A stretch of DNA of 64,000 bases, from contig NC_066292.1 in the NCBI RefSeq assembly GCF_905404315.1, positions 11,532,001-11,596,000 of the forward strand, written 5' to 3'. Numbering within the stretch: the first letter of the stretch is position 1; each line of letters opens with the position of its first letter. The DNA comes from Leptidea sinapis. Taxonomy: Eukaryota; Arthropoda; Insecta; Lepidoptera; Pieridae. Below are positions 45,395 through 57,014 of this stretch, in pieces. The translations under genes and the position numbers were made by a program. Below the pieces are notes generated by a model. The model was not told the origin of the DNA. It saw only the letters and a list, made by a program, of their open reading frames with translations, and did no database searches.

Positions 45395-45960
45395 TTTACG
45401 TTGATAATTTAGAAGAATTATGGATTAAAAGAATTAATTTATTTATTCATTATTCAATACAATTAGAATTGGAAAGAGCTCAAAGATTACTTTTGAAGGT
45501 CATGTACTTCAAACCTTTAAGTTTACCAACTGATTCACTTTATTTGACTTGTAATCTTTTGACAATTAGAAAACTTTAAACTTTCTAAATATTTATCCTA
45601 TAACATAACATCTATGCAGAAATGCTTTAAATCATTGGTTAAATTGTCTTGCTTAAAATGAAGTGGAAAATCTTCTGATCAGACTATAGATGGACCCAAT
45701 AAAAGGTCCTAACTCAAACCCACATGCACACACTCACTCACACACGCACACACACACATTCATATTTTTACTGCCCAATAATTATTGTAAAATTTGGTTT
45801 TTAATCATTTTTGTATATTACTATATTGTATCAATGTAAAATATTATGTATCTGCTAAGAAAGTTGCGAGATATTCCCAATACTGTAATAAGTGTCCTAA
45901 GACAACATACTGGGATGTCTCAACCAATAAAAATGTATATGTAATCTTAGAAATTAACGA
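45395..45960 (+). mobile_element. decayed LINE 3' fragment
   Basis: The plus frame ending at 45579 reads LELERAQRLLLKVMYFKPLS, then LPTDSLYLTCNLLTIRKL, matching LERAQREVLKVIFKKP...LYKDLELLSVRG of the 15-kb LINE. A CACTCACTCA/CA run follows at about 45728-45757, as in that LINE's 3' UTR. Confidence 0.65.
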
Positions 45961-45964
45961 AATT

Positions 45965-46660
45965 TAATTATTTTAATTTATTACAATTACAATTGTTTCT
46001 TCCTGATGCCTTAAAATCATTTGTACAATGTATTTCCTACAAGTAAAATAAACGAGACACCTTAAATGTATTAAATTCGTCTGGATGGCTCACTAGGAAA
46101 CCCTGTGCAGAGCCAACTAGTGATTTCCGTCTTCTTGGTAATTTAATATTAATATTGTAATGAAATAAAACTAAACTATATATTATATCTTACTTTTAAA
46201 CAAATGTTTAAAAGACACTTTATAAAATTATATGAATTACAGACAAAGTAGACAGTTATGTATATATATAATTTTATCATTACTTAACTAAAATAACATA
46301 AAATATAACCTTTTAATATAAGGAAACTAATACCTTTAATATAATATTTTTATATAATAAATATATAAATAAGAAATAATAGAAGGAATGGATTCGTTTT
46401 ATGATTGAAACAAGTATTGAAACATAGTATATAACTTTTGTGAGAAATATAAAATTTTGTTCACGTGTCAGCTGGGATGAGGCTTATTTCATGAGCGATT
46501 CACATTCACGCATTACATCAATTTGATTGTTTCAATTAAACAAATAAATGCACTGACTGACTTCCTCATAGCTTCTTAAAACTAAAATACAACGTTCCTG
46601 CTAGGTCTCTTCATTCTACGCTCAAAAAGAACTGTCATTATACCACCGTACTATACCAAT
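45965..46660. other. AT-rich, no gene recognised
   Basis: Nothing seen. Confidence 0.35.
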
Positions 46661-46674
46661 ATAGCGTTTTGCGC

Positions 46675-46745
46675 TTCTCTATGAAATAGAAGCCAACGTG
46701 AGTGTGGACCACCCGATAGTAGGTGATCTTCTCCACATCGTCTTA
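46675..46745 (-). repeat. possible family L tail remnant
   Basis: ATGAAATAGAAGCCAACGTG, ACCACCCGATAGTAGGTGAT and CTTCTCCACATCGTCTT vaguely follow the reversed family L tail. Very degraded. Confidence 0.35.
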
Positions 46746-46920
46746 CTCTAACTGAAGTGTTACTGGCCTCATAAATAAGTATATAGATAATATGTTATTA
46801 ATATAAAATAAAGTTAAAATAAATAATAATATAAATTAACCCAATGGATTTGAAGATGAAAAAAATTTAATTTGTTAGTTACAAAATACCTAGTTAAATT
46901 AACTTTATTACTTATCTGTA

Positions 46921-47020
46921 TACTCGAACGGTTGGAAAGAGCGGACGGAACCCTAGAGGTCGCGGGATCTAGTTCCGCAATATTCATTAATTTTGGTCAC
47001 AAATTTAATTTGTACAACTA
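46921..47020 (+). repeat. tRNA-derived SINE (family A)
   Basis: ACTCGAACGGTTGGAAAGAG, then GGTCGCGGGATCTAGTTCCG (decayed B-box) and TTTGGTCACAAATTTAATTT. It matches the 305-kb-type head; the D arm is shortened. (The reference copy is the one at base 305.). Confidence 0.65.
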
Positions 47021-47564
47021 TCTATATTCCTACTAGAATATTGAAATTTAAAAAACGAACCGCCGCACACAAAGAGTAAGGGCTGTAAACGTCAATCTTA
47101 TAAGCCAATACCCCCCATACCTTATACATAATGCAAGCAAGTCAGTTTACCAACTGAGGTGAGCGGTCGCGGGTACTGAATGCTCATTGGTCAATTAATG
47201 ATCACAGCTTGATATTGTTAACACGCTACTAGCTACTGTACATTATATTATTAGGCGTCTATGGAAGGACGATGGCTGTAAACTTCTGATGGTTTCGGCC
47301 TTCGAACAGTGTTTACCTAAGTTTATGAATGAATTTAAAATGAATACATAATCGGCGATGATGTATCATTAAATAGGTGACATGATCACATAACAATTTA
47401 CATAGGAAATTGTTAAGGAGAGTTTAAGCTGAAATACCACCTTCTTCCTCTACTTCCCCAATAGAGCGCTTTAAAAGAACATTTTTTTCATGTAAAACCA
47501 AATCGAGGAATAAACATACATCAACGGTATTTGTAGCACACTGGAATCTCTAAATAGAATTTAA

Positions 47565-47732
47565 CAAAAAAACAACCGACTTTAAAAACACTTAACAATA
47601 ATCGTAATTAGAATTAGATTAATTAATTAGATTGTACGCAATAATACACAAATATTTTTTTACTTTTTAGTGCATATTATAGCTATTGTATTGGAATAGT
47701 GTTTTTGAAGTCGGTTGTTTTTATTTTTTGAT
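47565..47732 (+). mobile_element. complete MITE, ACAACCGACTT family
   Basis: Left terminus AAAAACAACCGACTTTAAAA and right terminus GTTTTTGAAGTCGGTTGTTT are inverted repeats of about 25 bp around a 120-bp core with TAGTGCATATTATAGCTATT. No coding capacity. A further decayed end (TTGAAGTCGGCTAAAAAAC) lies at 47815-47835. Confidence 0.8.
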
Positions 47733-47734
47733 TT

Positions 47735-48590
47735 TTAGTGAATTTGATTAGATTAGACAGTTAGAAATCCTGCCACATATCGCACCCTTCGGTTTTTTTC
47801 TTTCCTCCTCCTTTTTTGAAGTCGGCTAAAAAACAGAAAGTTAAAAATTAAACGAAAATCACGCTTATAATCCAAGCAAGCCGAACTCAAATTTCGAAAA
47901 TAAAATAAGATTTAAACACAAGTTCGATTAGAAAGATTCCAAAATTACTGATGATTTTGTAAATTATAATTGTAACTCATAATAATTATATTTTTTTGTT
48001 GTCGAACACTTATAATATTTGATTAAATAATTCTTGTTATACTGGGGATCCTGGTAAAAAGTTTATCCGCTAAAATCTCAAGAGGATAGCAGGATAAAGG
48101 GTATATGTATATGAGCTAAAGCCATTTTGGCTTTAGCTCACTTAAAAGAAAGCATAGGCCACATTATGTCGTTATCGTTCAATGATTAGGTGATTCATAT
48201 GCTCGTTTTTCCTATTATTTCATAAAAATATTGCAATATTCAATCAATTTATTTAAGGATATTTTATCTTAAAAAACATATTATATAAATTGGTATTTTT
48301 GAGTAGCATCCCTTATGCAGAATTTGATATTTTATAATAATGAGAGAATCACGAACGAGAACGAGTGTGGTCTTGTGGTGCGAGTTTTAATAATGTGCAA
48401 CGTTTAGGCGTCAGATTACATATTTCCCTAGTGCTGGATTAGAATAAAACGAGGTTGCTTCACGTAAATTACCTGTATCATGTCTCTTAACGCTGTTAAA
48501 ATTTAAAATTAAGATTGAAATACAATGTAATTTCATCGTGTTAAGAGCGCTTGGGCTGCAATTATTTTGTTTCCTTTACACTCCAGATTA
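47735..48590. other. no gene recognised
   Basis: Holds a 13-bp perfect hairpin at 48112-48140 (TGAGCTAAAGCCA, loop TTT) and a vague family L tail remnant near 48180-48240. Confidence 0.45.
48112..48140. repeat. perfect 13-bp hairpin
   Basis: TGAGCTAAAGCCA, loop TTT, then its exact reverse complement. No T-run or RNA gene context suggests a function. Confidence 0.9.
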
Positions 48591-48624
48591 AAAAATTTTA
48601 TGAAAATCTAGGTTGTACGAAAAA

Positions 48625-48705
48625 CAGTCTAGTGTCGGATTTCGGCGAGTCAACATCTCCTGAGGATGCCTCGTGTAGATAAGAAACACGTGTCAAATTC
48701 ATCAT
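48625..48705 (+). repeat. single copy of the 60.2-kb palindrome unit
   Basis: GATTTCGGCGAGTCAACATC, CCTGAGGATGCCTCGTGTAG and GAAACACGTGTCAAATT match one arm of the inverted repeat at 60.2 kb, in one orientation only. Confidence 0.65.
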
Positions 48706-49021
48706 AGATGGGAATATCATTTTAATACAAGATATAAGAAAAAAATTAATTTTACTAAAGTTATCTCCATAAAGTAAGAGTTATGCTTGTAAGATATATA
48801 TAATAAATAACTTTTTAAGAAACATGCAAATAAGTCAGCACATCTTATACATTAATCTACATTACATTAATGTTCTTTTTACTCGGATTACAACATTATA
48901 CTTACTCTTATTATAAAAAATATTAGCAGCAGAAAACTTACCTCTTACAGTGGTTCCATAATGATATGACTTGGGCTCCATCAAATAAGTACTTCAAAGG
49001 CACGCAACAATTTTGTGATTT

Positions 49022-49337
49022 TATTTTTTTTTTTTTTTATGAAAATAAGGGACGAGACGAGCAGGACCTTCAGCTGATGGTTATCATCCCCGCCCATTAC
49101 AATGCAGTGCTGCTCAGGATTCTTGAAATCCCCAAAAATTCTGAGCGGCAATAAAGCTGCGCTCGTCACCTTGAGACATAAGATGTTAAGTCTCATTTGC
49201 CCAGTAATTTCACTAGCTACGGCGCCCTTCAGACCAAAACACAGCAATGCTTACACATTATTGCTTCACGGCAGAAATAGGCGTCGTTGTGGTATCCATA
49301 ATCTAGCCGGCACCCCGTGCAAAGGAGCCTCCCACTG
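49022..49337 (-). repeat. family S short interspersed repeat, full length
   Basis: Well preserved: GGGACGAGACGAGCAGGACC, GCCCATTACAATGCAGTGCT, GCCCTTCAGACCAAAACACA, CAAAGGAGCCTCCCACTG. The poly-T at 49026-49038 is the reversed A tail. Confidence 0.88.
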
Positions 49338-49339
49338 AT

Positions 49340-49700
49340 TCCTCTGGTCTAGAAAGAGCGTACTAGAGGCTATGAGTTAGAATAAGGTGACCTATACTAC
49401 TATAATACCAGCAATAGTAACAATCTATGTACAGTATTCGTCCGCGGCTGGTACTGTCTTGAACCTATTTCTGCCGTAAAACTGTGGTGCACATAGGTAT
49501 CAAAGTTTTGCAATTTGAAATATTGTATTTATGTCTTTGTATTGTCTATAGTTGCAAGGCTATGGGCACAGTGCGATCAACGTTGCCAGAAGGTTACTTT
49601 TGTAATATTTTAGGAGATTTTCACTTCATCAGGTTGCTTGTAGGTTACACAACTCAAAAGGTTACTTTAGGTGCCTTGACTCGAATCTTATAGAATTGAT
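49340..49700. other. no gene recognised
   Basis: Nothing recognised. Confidence 0.35.
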
Positions 49701-49706
49701 TCTTAA

Positions 49707-49905
49707 TCTACACATATAAATAAAATTGTAGTGTCTGCTTGTAATATTGAAAACACCGTTTTTTACTACATGTATATGAATATATATACGGTACATACAC
49801 CAAAATAACATTTTATACAATTTTTATGTGTGTTTGTTCCGGCTAATCTCTGAAATGCCTAGACCGATTTTGACGGGACTTTTATTGGCAGGTAGCTGAT
49901 ATAAT
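49707..49905 (+). mobile_element. Helitron 5' fragment
   Basis: TCTACACATATAAATAAAAT after A, then GGCTAATCTCTGAAATGCCT and AGACCGATTTTGACGGGACT, resembles a Helitron 5' end. No CTAG end is found. Confidence 0.5.
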
Positions 49906-50110
49906 ACGGAGTAACTTAGGCTACGTTAATAATGATGCAATGTCAAAAATAAAGTAATGATGCAATGTCCAAGAAACAGTCTAAATCTAAAAGGCAAAAG
50001 GAAAATGAAACAAGTCAAAACTTCGTTCGTATTGCAACTCAATAATTATTAAATAAATCGTCTCGTATCTTTTTTTCAATTACAAGTTCTTTTTTTGTTA
50101 TTAATTTTTT

Positions 50111-50706
50111 TTATGGAATAGGAGGACAAACGAGCGTACGGGTCACCTGTTGTTAAGTGATCACCGCCGCCCACAATCTCTTGCAACACTAGAGGAATCA
50201 CAGCAGCGTTGCCGGCCTTTAAGGAAGGTGTACGCGCTTTTTTTGAAGGTACCCATGTCGTACCGTCTCGGAAACACCGCACAAGGCACAGCTTTGTAGT
50301 ACGTGGAAGAAAGCTCCTTGAAAACTGTGGAGGACCGCCACACGTCCAGATGGTGAGGATGATATCCTAACTTGTGGCGTATCGTGCGAAGGTGGAATTC
50401 GGCGGCAGGAATCAGGTTAAACAGCTCTTCGGAACACTCCCCGTGAAAAATGCGGTAGAAGACACACAATGAAGCGACGTCTCTACGCAACGCCAAGTGA
50501 TCCAGCCGTTCACAGAGCACTGGGTCCCCGACAATTCGAGCTGCTCTGCGTTGCACGCGGTCAAATGGATCGAGCTGATACTGGGGTGCGCCAGACCAGA
50601 GATGACAGCAATACTCCATGTGTGGCCAGACCTGCGCTTTGTAGAGCGCTAGTATGTGGGGCGGCTTGAAGTATTGCCGTGCTCTATTAATGACGCCCAG
50701 TTTCTT
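50111..50706 (-). mobile_element. family L LINE 3' fragment, about 595 bp
   Basis: 5'-truncated copy. The minus strand reads MEYCCHLWSGAPQYQLDPFD, RVQRRAARIVGDPVLCERLD and GECSEELFNLIPAAEFHLRT, then a short deletion after SSTVF and the tail KGRQRCCDSSSVARDCGRR in the same frame. It ends with ATTCCATAAAAAAAATTAAT when read in sense. Confidence 0.9.
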
Positions 50707-50709
50707 TTT

Positions 50710-51475
50710 AAACTAAAAGGTTAATTTTTTATTTGTTTCGGGTAACTTTTGACTAGACTTGTCTTGCATCACTGAATGCGATGTAATCAGAATTGTGTCA
50801 GAAAAGTATACGCTACGGCATAGATACGTAGTTATGTAATGTATCAAATTGTCAACAAATCTAATACCCCTGCACACAAAACACCTTTAATAGTATTGTA
50901 GAATAATAATTATCTAATTTAGTAACTAGAATTCTTAGCTAATTATCTATGCCAAATTCTTATGTGATTGAAATCTATAAATCTGTGTGTGTAAGAGAGA
51001 TGTAACAATTTTTGTGTAAAAATTAGTGTATTAACATTTAATTCTCGATATTGTGATAACGGGACGTATTAGTAGAACGTAGGAAATGGATACCCCATGG
51101 ATCACCTCCCGTCAGGTCACTCACTTATCCGTTTATAAATTAAAAAAATTAGGACTCGTATAATAAAACACGACTACCCATTATTAATGATGTTATTACT
51201 GTAGGAATGATCACCTACTGCCATGGTTACCCGTTGATGTCAGCCATAAAACATTTTTCTTCTAAAAGTTACAAACTATTACTAAACTAGTGCCAATTCC
51301 AATATTTGAAACAAAAGTTAGCACTTGTCATCTTTACCTATTCGAAGGCTGAATTATAATTCACGTTAAGTCTCTTCCGTGTATAGATGATGCCATAATT
51401 AAAGTACATATTATTAATTTATAAATGAATACATACTCGGTGTTCTTAAGAGGGCTATAGATTTCACCCTTACGT
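50710..51475. other. no gene recognised
   Basis: AT-rich; nothing seen. Confidence 0.35.
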
Positions 51476-51479
51476 ACAA

Positions 51480-51777
51480 CTGTCTCGCTCACACGTTTGT
51501 TCGAGCAAACGCCAGTGCGTTTTGATATCCCCTGTTGGTGGGACGTGTAATGGCGACAGACAACAAACATCGCGAAATTTGAATGTAGAATTCGCGCGGC
51601 ATGTCTGATTTTGTCGGTTACTTTTTCCTTTTTTTTTTAATGTAAAACATTTCATCGGATATGTTTGTTGACATTTTTTTAATATGGTGTGTGATTTGTG
51701 AGTGATGGTACTCTCGATTTAGTGTAGTACTGTGATGAGTGGTGATTTTTAGTTTGTACAGATTTTGTAATTTAAAG
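51480..51777 (+). promoter_or_regulatory. candidate promoter and untranslated first exon
   Basis: A GC-richer, apparently non-repeat stretch (GTCTCGCTCACACGTTTGTT, TGGTGGGACGTGTAATGGCG, TTCGCGCGGCATGTCTG) is followed by AATTTAAAG|GTAAGATTTTT at 51777/51778, a good splice-donor match. A long AT-rich region with no recognised transposon follows, as an intron might. No coding frame and no transcript evidence; this may be chance. Confidence 0.25.
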
Positions 51778-51779
51778 GT

Positions 51780-53095
51780 AAGATTTTTCGTTGTCATGTT
51801 TTATTTATTCTTTATAATATCTTCTTTAAATATGATGATTTTGAGAAAGTGTTATAAATGATTTAAAATATACTTATGACGTATCTCACCAGTTATTATT
51901 CCTATATCGTACCTTTGTGTAATAGAGAGAAAAGATTATAATTTATTCCCTTCCTCATTCTCAATAAATTCTTAAAGAAGCTATAATACCTTTTATAATA
52001 ATTGAGTGCATAATTTTATTTATTTATTAGAAAACATACAAAAAAAAACTAAAAAATGTCACCGATGGTTTATTGTATTTTCAAGCTCAAAAGTAATTTC
52101 AACCTTAATTTATATATTATGATTTTTTAATGATGCTTAATAATAAATAACTTAAATAATTTGAATTTTATTTTAATTTTAATAAATCTTTAATAATACT
52201 CAACTTATCACAGCATTAATTAAAAAATACTATCAGTTATTCACAAACTGCGAATTTAAGTGTGAAAGTCTTCTTAAGTTACAATTAATAATAAAATAAT
52301 AATACAATTTTTAATACAAGAAAGATAACATCGATCGTAGTTATTAAAGACTATCCGATTGATCCTAAATTATTGTAATTAATAAAAATATAATTTGAAT
52401 TATTGTTAACTTAAAATTATTTACTCGCAAAGATTATAATGTTACACAAAACAAAAATAATTGTCAGTTAATATGATCCACATGATTCTAAATAACTTTA
52501 GTTAATTAAAAAATAATTGTATCTAGTTACAGATACAGAAAATACACATGCTTAGTTTATCGTATTACGCAACCTGTATTGGTTAAAAATTATTCGCTCA
52601 CTACGAATTTGAATAGTTTTGGTGTGGTACCAGAAGAAAATTATAATACCCAGTTAATTAAATATAATCAACATCGGTCCAAATATTTTTAATTTAAAAA
52701 AAAATGTTACATTATATTACAACTACTTTTAAGTAAATTAAACATAATCTTACGCAAATTCTAACAGTATTTATTTAAAATTTAGTTTTTAATATTATTC
52801 TCTCGCAAAGAATTCGAATTAATTAAATGTAACAAGAAAATCTTAATATCTCCGCAGTTATTATCCCAGTGACACTCTAAGCTCAAATATTAAATATCAA
52901 TAGATTCAGCCAATTAGTTATATGAACGCTGGAGTTTTATATAAATATTATAATAAAATAGATAAAACTTATACAGAATCATCAACTAGAAATTAGGATA
53001 GATCCTCGCTATATTTATATACATAATATAATACAAGTCCACAAGGTACGCGATTTCCTTTGCGTGGACAGCGGAATTTGGTGTAAAGAAAAATG
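51780..53095. other. very AT-rich, no gene recognised
   Basis: The most AT-rich long stretch of the window, with stops in all frames and no recognised repeat. Confidence 0.5.
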
Positions 53096-53099
53096 GTAA

Positions 53100-53248
53100 A
53101 TGTACCTATGAATAATAATTAAAAAGCTGTTTAAAAATTCATGACTCGAAAACTAAAACCTACATTGACCATATAAATGTTTGCTACTTCGGGATTCGAC
53201 CTGCAAGTTAACGTCTACTACTGGGCCATACAATCATAGCTTACTTTT
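53100..53248 (-). repeat. decayed tRNA-derived SINE (family B)
   Basis: CATGACTCGAAAACTAAAAC, ACCATATAAATGTTTGCTAC and TCGGGATTCGACCTGCAAGT follow the 27.2-kb copy, with a damaged B-box. Confidence 0.55.
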
Positions 53249-53463
53249 TATTTAAATTCAGTTGTTCATTCAATTTATTTGTTGAGGTTTGCAGTTCTAC
53301 TGTAATATAGATGGTGATGTTTGAGAATATGGACAGTCGAACCGTTCGCTCTTTTACCCTTCTAAAGCATTAAAAATGTACAAACTGCTATATTAAATCC
53401 TTCACACAATGTAAAAAAACCATATATGAGATACATGAAAATTTCGAAGTTTAATATTAAATC

Positions 53464-53660
53464 AGTGGGAGGCATCTTTGGATAGGATGTCGGCTATGTA
53501 TGTGGGTTCCACAGCGACGCCATTTTGTGCGGTGAAGCAGTAATGTGCAAATATTATTGTGTTTCGATTGACATTGGCTGAGCTAATGATGCGTAACATC
53601 TTATGTCTCAATGTGACGAGCGCAATTACGATGCACTTCATTTTAATGACCAGGCCACTA
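53464..53660 (+). repeat. family S short interspersed repeat, 3'-truncated
   Basis: CAGTGGGAGGCATCTTTGGA, GGTGAAGCAGTAATGTGCAA and TCTTATGTCTCAATGTGACG. It is diverged and lacks the 3' third. Confidence 0.7.
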
Positions 53661-53664
53661 TCAG

Positions 53665-54120
53665 GTAAATCTCGACACTTTTTCTCATAAAAATGCTGAT
53701 AAACCTGAACGGTCTCTAAACTTCAACGATTTTTCACTGTCTAATCGCTTCATGAATAGCGTTCCATACCCCCGTCGTTCTCATCTACAAAGTTAGCGGA
53801 AATCGCAAGTACCTACGTCATTTGCTGGCATCGAAATAGAAAATCGATATTATTCAATCGATAGCCTACGACTGACTGATTTCATGCTCGCTTTTAGCAC
53901 ACTTTTAGGCACCACTGTATCTAGTATTATCAAAATGTTACTCTAATCAACATTTGGGCATACGACTTTAATCGGCTTCGCCTGAATGTCATTAAGTCGA
54001 TCTCTCTGCGGAGATAATCGTACGGCTTCTGTTTCCCATGTAATATGTTAAATCCTTAAAAGTTTACGCACACGTCTTAAGTATAAGTATATACTTAAAT
54101 ATTTAGAATTGTTTTTAATC
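53665..54120. other. no gene recognised
   Basis: Nothing recognised. Confidence 0.35.
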
Positions 54121-54123
54121 AAC

Positions 54124-54413
54124 ATTATTAAATTTTATTTTCACGTTTGTCACATTAAAGGTCTCCAGTAACATTGACACAATACGGTAGTAAAATAGTG
54201 GTAGTTTTTTTATCACCGGAACCCATAATATTAATAATAGGTAATTTTTTTAAATGTATAATATTAGTATATTAAATAAAATACTTTCTTAATACTTAAT
54301 AAACGAGTAAAAGATTATTAAATTTAATTTCCATGTTTGTTCTCAATAAAGTGTTCCAATTAGGGTAGGGGTAAAGTAGTAGTAAATTTCTTACCACTGC
54401 AACCCGTTGCTTT
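54124..54413. repeat. diverged direct duplication
   Basis: 54124-54227 and 54312-54413 share ATTATTAAATTT, a TTTCAC/CCATGTTTGT block, GGTAGTAAA or AAGTAGTAGTAAA, and ATCACCGGAACCC or TACCACTGCAACCC in the same order; spacing 188 bp. Confidence 0.5.
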
Positions 54414-54714
54414 ATAGAAAGAGTGCCTCGGGGCTATTTCTTTATGCTCTATCGGAAGCTTGGTTCAATAATGAACTGGTGAAGTTCTAAATCTTTCTTA
54501 ATTGAAGTCAAACAGGATTTATTTGAACCGACTGATCAATTAGGTCACGGAATAAATACAATGTTTCTACCACTAATTATACTACGCAAAGACTATCTGA
54601 TAGTAGTCATACTAACATAAATTTTGAATGATCTACAATCTATCTTCAACATATTATGTAATTGCTGGGAGTTATGGTTTGATAAATTTTATATTGAATA
54701 AAAATTTCGTGTCA

Positions 54715-55058
54715 CGTTGTTTGTCCGCGATGAACTCCTAACTCCTGGACAAAGACCTCCCCCAAAGATTTCGACGACGATCGGTCCTGCGCTGCCCTCA
54801 TCCAACGTGTTCCGGCGATCTCGACCAGATCGCCGGTCCATCTTGGGGTCTACCAACACTGAGTCTTCCGGTACGTGATCGCCATTCGAGGACTCTTCTG
54901 CCCCACCGGCCATCTGTCCGTCGAGCTATGTACCATGCCCACTGCCATTTCAGTTTCGCAATCAATCGGGCTATGTCGGTGACTTTGGTTCTCCTACGGA
55001 TCTCCTCATTTCTGATTCGATCACTTTCGAGCTTTCTCATCAGGCTCATAGCTAGCGA
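54715..55058 (-). mobile_element. RTE-type LINE C-terminal fragment
   Basis: Minus frame: TQTWSLAMSLMRKLESDRIR, then NEEIRRRTKVTDIARLIAKL, KWQWAWYIARRTDGRWGRRV, LEWRSRTGRLSVGRPQD. It is the same subfamily as the 58.5-kb copy but lacks the MVAQRAMERDTLGVSLR block and a few bases near GRP, which shifts the frame. Confidence 0.85.
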
Positions 55059-55202
55059 CCACGTCTGCGTAACTCCTGAATTACTGAACCGATTTGAAAA
55101 AATATTGCAAATTGCGTGCAGTTTGCTCAATTTTGAGAGATAGGATAGTTTTTATTTCGATTCAAGACCCTAAATAACTTTTATTTCAATTTTTATTTTG
55201 TA

Positions 55203-55558
55203 CTAGCTGACCCGACAGACTTGATAATGTTTTTTATATGAATTTGTCAATAATATATCATACCATCAAAAATTACTTCGTAAAATATGCACCCTGCTGT
55301 CGTAATGAAATTGTTTGACAGCAGAACTGTCAAACCGTGCGTCAATAAATTCTCTCTTAGAAATTATGTATGGACACATCAAAGGAAAACCAAATTTTGT
55401 TTTTTTTATTTAATTTAGCAGTATTTTCCTAATTATTCACCTTTTAAACCTTCTCTGGGCTTGCACAAATAATTCAAGACCAAAATTAGCCCAATTGGTC
55501 CAGCCGTTTCGAGTTTTAGCGAGACTAACGAACAGCAATTCATTTATATTTATATAGA
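55203..55558 (-). mobile_element. complete non-autonomous Helitron, 356 bp
   Basis: On the minus strand it starts TCTATATAAATATAAATGAA directly after A and ends AAGTCTGTCGGGTCAGCTAG directly before T. The internal sequence has the AAACGGCTGGACCAATT module seen in the other Helitrons and a GTTTGACAGTTCTGCTGTCA hairpin. No coding capacity. Confidence 0.8.
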
Positions 55559-55559
55559 T

Positions 55560-56385
55560 GAATATTTCTATGATATGAATTTTTGATGCATGGTTTGACA
55601 GTTCTATTGTGACATTGTTGCATTCTAAATACAAAATTAATTTAAACAACACTTCTTTTATTCTTAATTATGAAACAGGCAAGGCACGATACAGCCAGAT
55701 CTTGAAATGAATATAGTTCTTTTAATAAGTTGTTGGACTTATCCTTCTTATATATATTAAACAAAATCACAAATTAGAAATATCTTATTTCAATTATCAA
55801 CGTTAATTATCTAAAATAAATAAGATCATTTAGAAATATGTTTATTTTATTTCTTTACTGCTTTATTTGGTTTTTAAAAACAGTTTTTATTTACTTATTA
55901 TCAACAATACAATGTCTGTTGCATCAGCTAGTATCTTTTAAAGGAGGTTCTCAATTCGATCGGTATTTTTTAATGTATGTATTTGTGTATTACGCTGAGA
56001 TTTATGATCCGATTTAAATTTTTCTTGCCAAGCCAAATGTAAAAGCAGGTAATTATCTACACTCGCCACGCGTGACTTTGAACAGGATAGCTTCGTCTAG
56101 AACAAAACAACCCAAGCGGGGCAGGCACCGAAACGAACCCTATCAATATGTACTATTTTATTAATTTTAAAGATATTTGGTTTGCATAAGACGTGTATTC
56201 AATTAAATCTTTATTAAGTATTTTACTTTTCAGTTTTTGAAGCCGGTTTTTTTAAATGTAGTTTTTTTTAAATACTAGAAGTTCACACCATGCTTATCAT
56301 TTTACCATTAACGGCTATACACAATATGTGCGAACATTTATATCTTACATTACAGGGTTAGGGAAAAAAAGCTAATTAATAATAA
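55560..56385. other. no gene; possible Helitron and MITE traces
   Basis: AATACAATGTCTGTTGCATC then AGCTAGT at 55909-55935 resembles a decayed Helitron 3' end. TTTTTGAAGCCGGTTTTTTT at about 56234 resembles a decayed MITE terminus. Confidence 0.35.
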
Positions 56386-56389
56386 AATA

Positions 56390-56776
56390 TCAAATTATTA
56401 CGGTAAACGTACAGATAGATATATGGTACCCTATGTATTTAATAATATAGACATATTAAGACAGACCCCCAAGATAAAGATTGGATTACTTAAGAAAAAG
56501 CTTAAAAAAGTATTATTAGATAATATTAGGTAATAAATATAGAAATATAATATATCATAATTATATAGATATTCGCAGCTTACATTATTATAGAATAATT
56601 ATTAATTAATATAATTTTAGAACCATTTTATGTTATGTTTGTATATGATTAGGTTATTAGTAGGTTATGTATAAAATTAATGAGCGCATCTCGCCGATAA
56701 ACGTTATGTTTGGCGAGTAAATAAATGTTAGTAAAATGTAAGTATATATATGAAAATAAATAATAAAAAAAAAAAC
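56390..56776 (+). mobile_element. probable 5'-truncated LINE 3' end
   Basis: The frame reads YYGKRTDRYMVPYVFNNIDI, then LRQTPKIKIGLLKKKLKKVL and a stop, like the last residues of LINE RTs (VPYIFN...K--LKKYL). An AT-rich 3' UTR and a tail of AATAATAAAAAAAAAAA follow. Confidence 0.55.
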
Positions 56777-56902
56777 GAAGTTCCAACACAGTAACGGAAC
56801 GTCGATTACAAAATAATGTAATGATCCTCGCTCGCCATGTACGTTTTAATTTTTCGAATTCAACTTATGTACGATTACTCGAGTACTCGTCTAGCAATGA
56901 TC

Positions 56903-56992
56903 TTGTTATTTCTCTGGTGGTGCAAGGGAATGTGGGCGGTGGTGGTGACTTAACATCAGGTAACCCATACTCTGGTTTGTCCTCCTGATCTC
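56903..56992 (+). mobile_element. family L LINE 3' tail
   Basis: GGTGGTGCAAGGGAATGTGG, then CTTAACATCAGGTAACCCAT and TTTGTCCTCCTGATC. About 90 bp. Confidence 0.75.
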
Positions 56993-57014
56993 AAAACAGA
57001 TGTAAAGCGTTGGA

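Noticed and set aside
49022..49337. Protein-coding reading of family S copies (GLKGAVASEITGQMRL-type frames)
   Set aside because: The same frame appears in many copies because the DNA is repeated; it is broken differently in each and matches no protein.
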